DNA of 64,000 nucleotides from Spinacia oleracea (lineage: Eukaryota > Streptophyta > Magnoliopsida > Caryophyllales > Amaranthaceae): contig NC_079491.1 in the NCBI RefSeq assembly GCF_020520425.1, positions 23,303,449 through 23,367,448 on the forward strand, in the 5' to 3' direction. The position numbers and the translations under genes were made by a program. Under the pieces are notes generated by a model, which saw nothing but the letters and a program-made list of their open reading frames with translations, had not been told where the DNA came from and searched no databases. Positions within the stretch are counted from its first letter, which is position 1, and every line of letters starts with the position of its first letter. Shown piece after piece: positions 61,601 through 64,000 of the stretch.

Positions 61601-62800
61601 GTAACCATTTTTTTTGTGTTTTTATTTTTGACATTTATTTGATAACCATCTTTTTTCCTTTTTATTTTTATGTTTTATTTTTTGACATTTACTTATATCT
61701 TCTAAAATAAAAGATAAATCTTACATAAATTATTTTTAATATTCTTTTAATTAAATATCGAAATTAATTTTTGTGTTTTTATTTTTGACATTTACTTGAT
61801 AACCATCTTATTTCCTTTTTATTTTTATGTTTTATGTTTTATTTTTTAACATTTACTTATATCTTCTAAAATAAGAGATAAATTTTACAGAATTATTTTT
61901 AATATTCTTTTAATTAAATATCAAATTTATACCTACTCCCTCCGTTCCATAATGTTCCTCACTTTTCCATTATGCCTGTCTCTAATGCACCAATGTGACC
62001 GTTAATAATTTTAATTTTGTATTAGTAAAAATTATAAAAAATTGATATTTAGAAAATTTATATTGAAACGAATCCAATGATATTCCACAAGTTAACATTT
62101 ATACTCTTAATCATACTATTAATTACGGTCAAAGTTTTTAAACTTTGACCATACGAATAGTGAACATGTGGAGCATAATGGAACAGAGGGAGTATTATCT
62201 TATTTCAATAAATATAAACTCTTGGACATGTAGCGACTAATTTGAAAAGTGAATCACTCGTGAGATTAATATTATAAAAATTTATATTATGATCTATTTG
62301 TTTGAGGTAACTTGCAAGAAAATATAAGGACATTACCTCAAACGAAAATATAGTTGGACATTGTTGTTGATTTTTGCGATGGTACAAATGTCCGTCTATA
62401 TTCTTGGTAGTTTCCTTAAACTATTTTTAGAATTAAGTATTGACAATATGTTAAAAAAATGTTATGGTAATGTCCGTCTATATTATTGGTACTTACCTTA
62501 AACTATTTTAAAACTAAGTATTAACCATTTTTATTTATTTTTATTTTTTACATTTACTTATATATTTTAAAATAAAAAGATAAATCTTATGGAAATTACT
62601 TTTAATATTCTTTTAATTAAATATCTAACTTTTAACTGTTATCTTATTTCAATAAATATAATCTCTTGGACATATAGCGATTAACTTGAATAGTGAATCA
62701 CTCGTGAGTTTAATGTTATAAAAATTTATATTATAAAAATTTGTTTGAGGTAACTTGCAAGAAAATATAAGGACATTACCAAAACACAACTATTTTTAGA
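61600..62800. repeat. Duplicated AT-rich segments downstream of CSTF77
   Basis: Segment P (TTTTTGACATTTACTT...TTCTTTTAATTAAATATC) occurs three times (about 61605-61760, 61768-61922, 62535-62625). Segment Q (TATCTTATTTCAATAAATAT...GCAAGAAAATATAAGGAC) occurs twice (about 62195-62335, 62640-62775). The later P-Q pair is contiguous; the earlier pair is separated by a MITE. Confidence 0.8.
61936..62192. mobile_element. Stowaway MITE downstream of CSTF77
   Basis: TA-flanked (61934-61935, 62193-62194), 257 bases, with ends CTCCCTCCGTTCCATAATG and its near-complement CATAATGGAACAGAGGGAG. It sits between segments P and Q; the second P-Q pair lacks it. Confidence 0.9.
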
Positions 62801-64000
62801 ACTAATTAGTATTAACCATTTTCTTATGGATGTGCGTTACCATCCCTATGTTCTTATGGATATTACCTACATCATCCATGGATAGTATCCAAACACCATA
62901 TACATAGTATCCATCCTTATTTTTCTTAATTTAATTTTCATTTTAATTTTCATTTATAACTTAATTTGTTAAGCTTTTAATTACTTTTTTATTTTTCTTA
63001 TTTGTGTTTTAAATAAATTTATAAACTTAATTATTATTTTTATTAATTTTAATGCATAAAAAGTATATAATTACAAGTTAAAAAGAATTTTTTTTTAATT
63101 AAACTAATTAAGCTACAAAGTAATCAATAAAGGTGTCAACACAATATTCATCATCTTCTCCCCTCATACTTCCAGTAGCTTATATGGCCTCATACACACG
63201 TTATTGTTGGGTTATGTCGTGGTAATTTCCATCTATGTTGTTGGTAGTTACCTTAAACAACTTTTAGATCCAATGTACTTCTTCATTGTTTTCTTGATTT
63301 TTACCCCTAACTTTAAATAAATTTTTATCTAAGCTCGTCCAAACTCGAGCTCAAACTAATTAAGCTACAATATAAGAAATAAAGCTTAAAATGAATAAAA
63401 ATTATAGGAAAATAACCTAGAAAATTAAGAATTGTTTATATTTAAAAATTATTTAATGTAACTACCAATAGTTTAAATTGGACATTACCAACACATAAAG
63501 CCAAGAACAAAGTCATTGTTCGTGATTTTTATGATTTTCAAAAACACGATATATAGATTGACATTGTTGGCGGTGGCGCCCATGTAGGTTGTTGGTAGTT
63601 ACCCTAAATAATTAAATATGGTTTAGATCTAAGTATTACGAAATAAATGTTTTTTTCTTTTGTTTTCATTTATATACTTCAACTAATGTGCACAACCGAT
63701 ATCCTATTTCCATTTCAAATACTTTTTCAATAGGAAAGAAAATGAGTATGAGCTACTCGCGAATAAATTGTTTCATTGTTCGAATTATGTTGATAATGTC
63801 CATCTATGTTATTGGAATTTGTATTAAATATGTAAATTGCATTTGATTTCCATAATTAAAATTGACGTTCAATTATGTAAATCAATAACTTGTTAAATTG
63901 GGATTAAAACCCTAACCCTAGTTAACCATAAAAATTACTTTAGGACATTAAAAATCAACACTTTGATTTAAAACATTACTCATCAATCCAGACATGTAAA
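62801..64000. other. AT-rich intergenic sequence with a scattered short repeat
   Basis: No gene is seen. Variants of TCCATCTATGTTGTTGGTAG with following TTACCTTAAA recur (about 62386, 62471, 63227, 63580, 63797), suggesting a decayed dispersed repeat. Confidence 0.45.

Overview
The window is nuclear DNA from a flowering plant. It shows spliced genes, AT-rich introns and intergenic DNA, Ty3/gypsy LTR retrotransposons, MULEs, Stowaway-type MITEs, a tRNA-derived SINE, and a plant mobile domain (PMD) gene. A eudicot is likely. Amaranthaceae (spinach/beet-like) is only a guess from the look of the repeats. Nothing bacterial is present.

Positions 1-34,641 are mobile-element DNA in nested layers. 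The oldest readable layer is a Mutator-like (MULE) transposase gene followed by a PMD gene, both on the + strand. The layer has been hit repeatedly. An Athila-type gypsy element on the - strand (gag and one LTR, 650-4413) cuts off the 5' part of the transposase. A large gypsy element (5401-22035, - strand, 5-bp target duplication AGGCA) splits the transposase between its DDE catalytic domain and its SWIM zinc finger. That element's own right LTR contains a second related element (14347-20694). A solo LTR of the same family in the opposite orientation (24125-26879, duplication GTGTG) splits the PMD gene. Skipping each insertion together with one target-site copy returns the reading frame exactly. 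The PMD gene also has a one-base frameshift, a missing middle and an intron filled by a minisatellite with a 10-base period. Further right come a hairpin repeat pair (28138-28270), another solo LTR (28675-30171), a 0.67-kb tandem duplication whose second copy holds a 1.47-kb Stowaway-like element, and a TIR element built from GATCT/GGTCT-type repeats (33401-34641).

Positions 35,183-60,260 hold the one intact cellular gene I recognise: CSTF77, the 77-kDa subunit of cleavage stimulation factor (Suf/HAT-repeat protein of mRNA 3'-end processing). I traced 22 coding exons whose phases all agree, giving a 749-residue protein over 25 kb. One intron uses a GC donor. The introns have grown through four MITEs, a SINE, a nested set of inverted-repeat elements in the 4.5-kb intron 17, and a decayed gypsy gag fragment in intron 20.

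Positions 60,261-64,000 are 3' flank: poly(A)-signal region, a 24-bp perfect palindrome, duplicated AT-rich segments and one more Stowaway MITE. No further gene is visible there.

All comparisons were made by eye. Family names rest on protein motifs, primer-binding sites, terminal repeats and target-site duplications.
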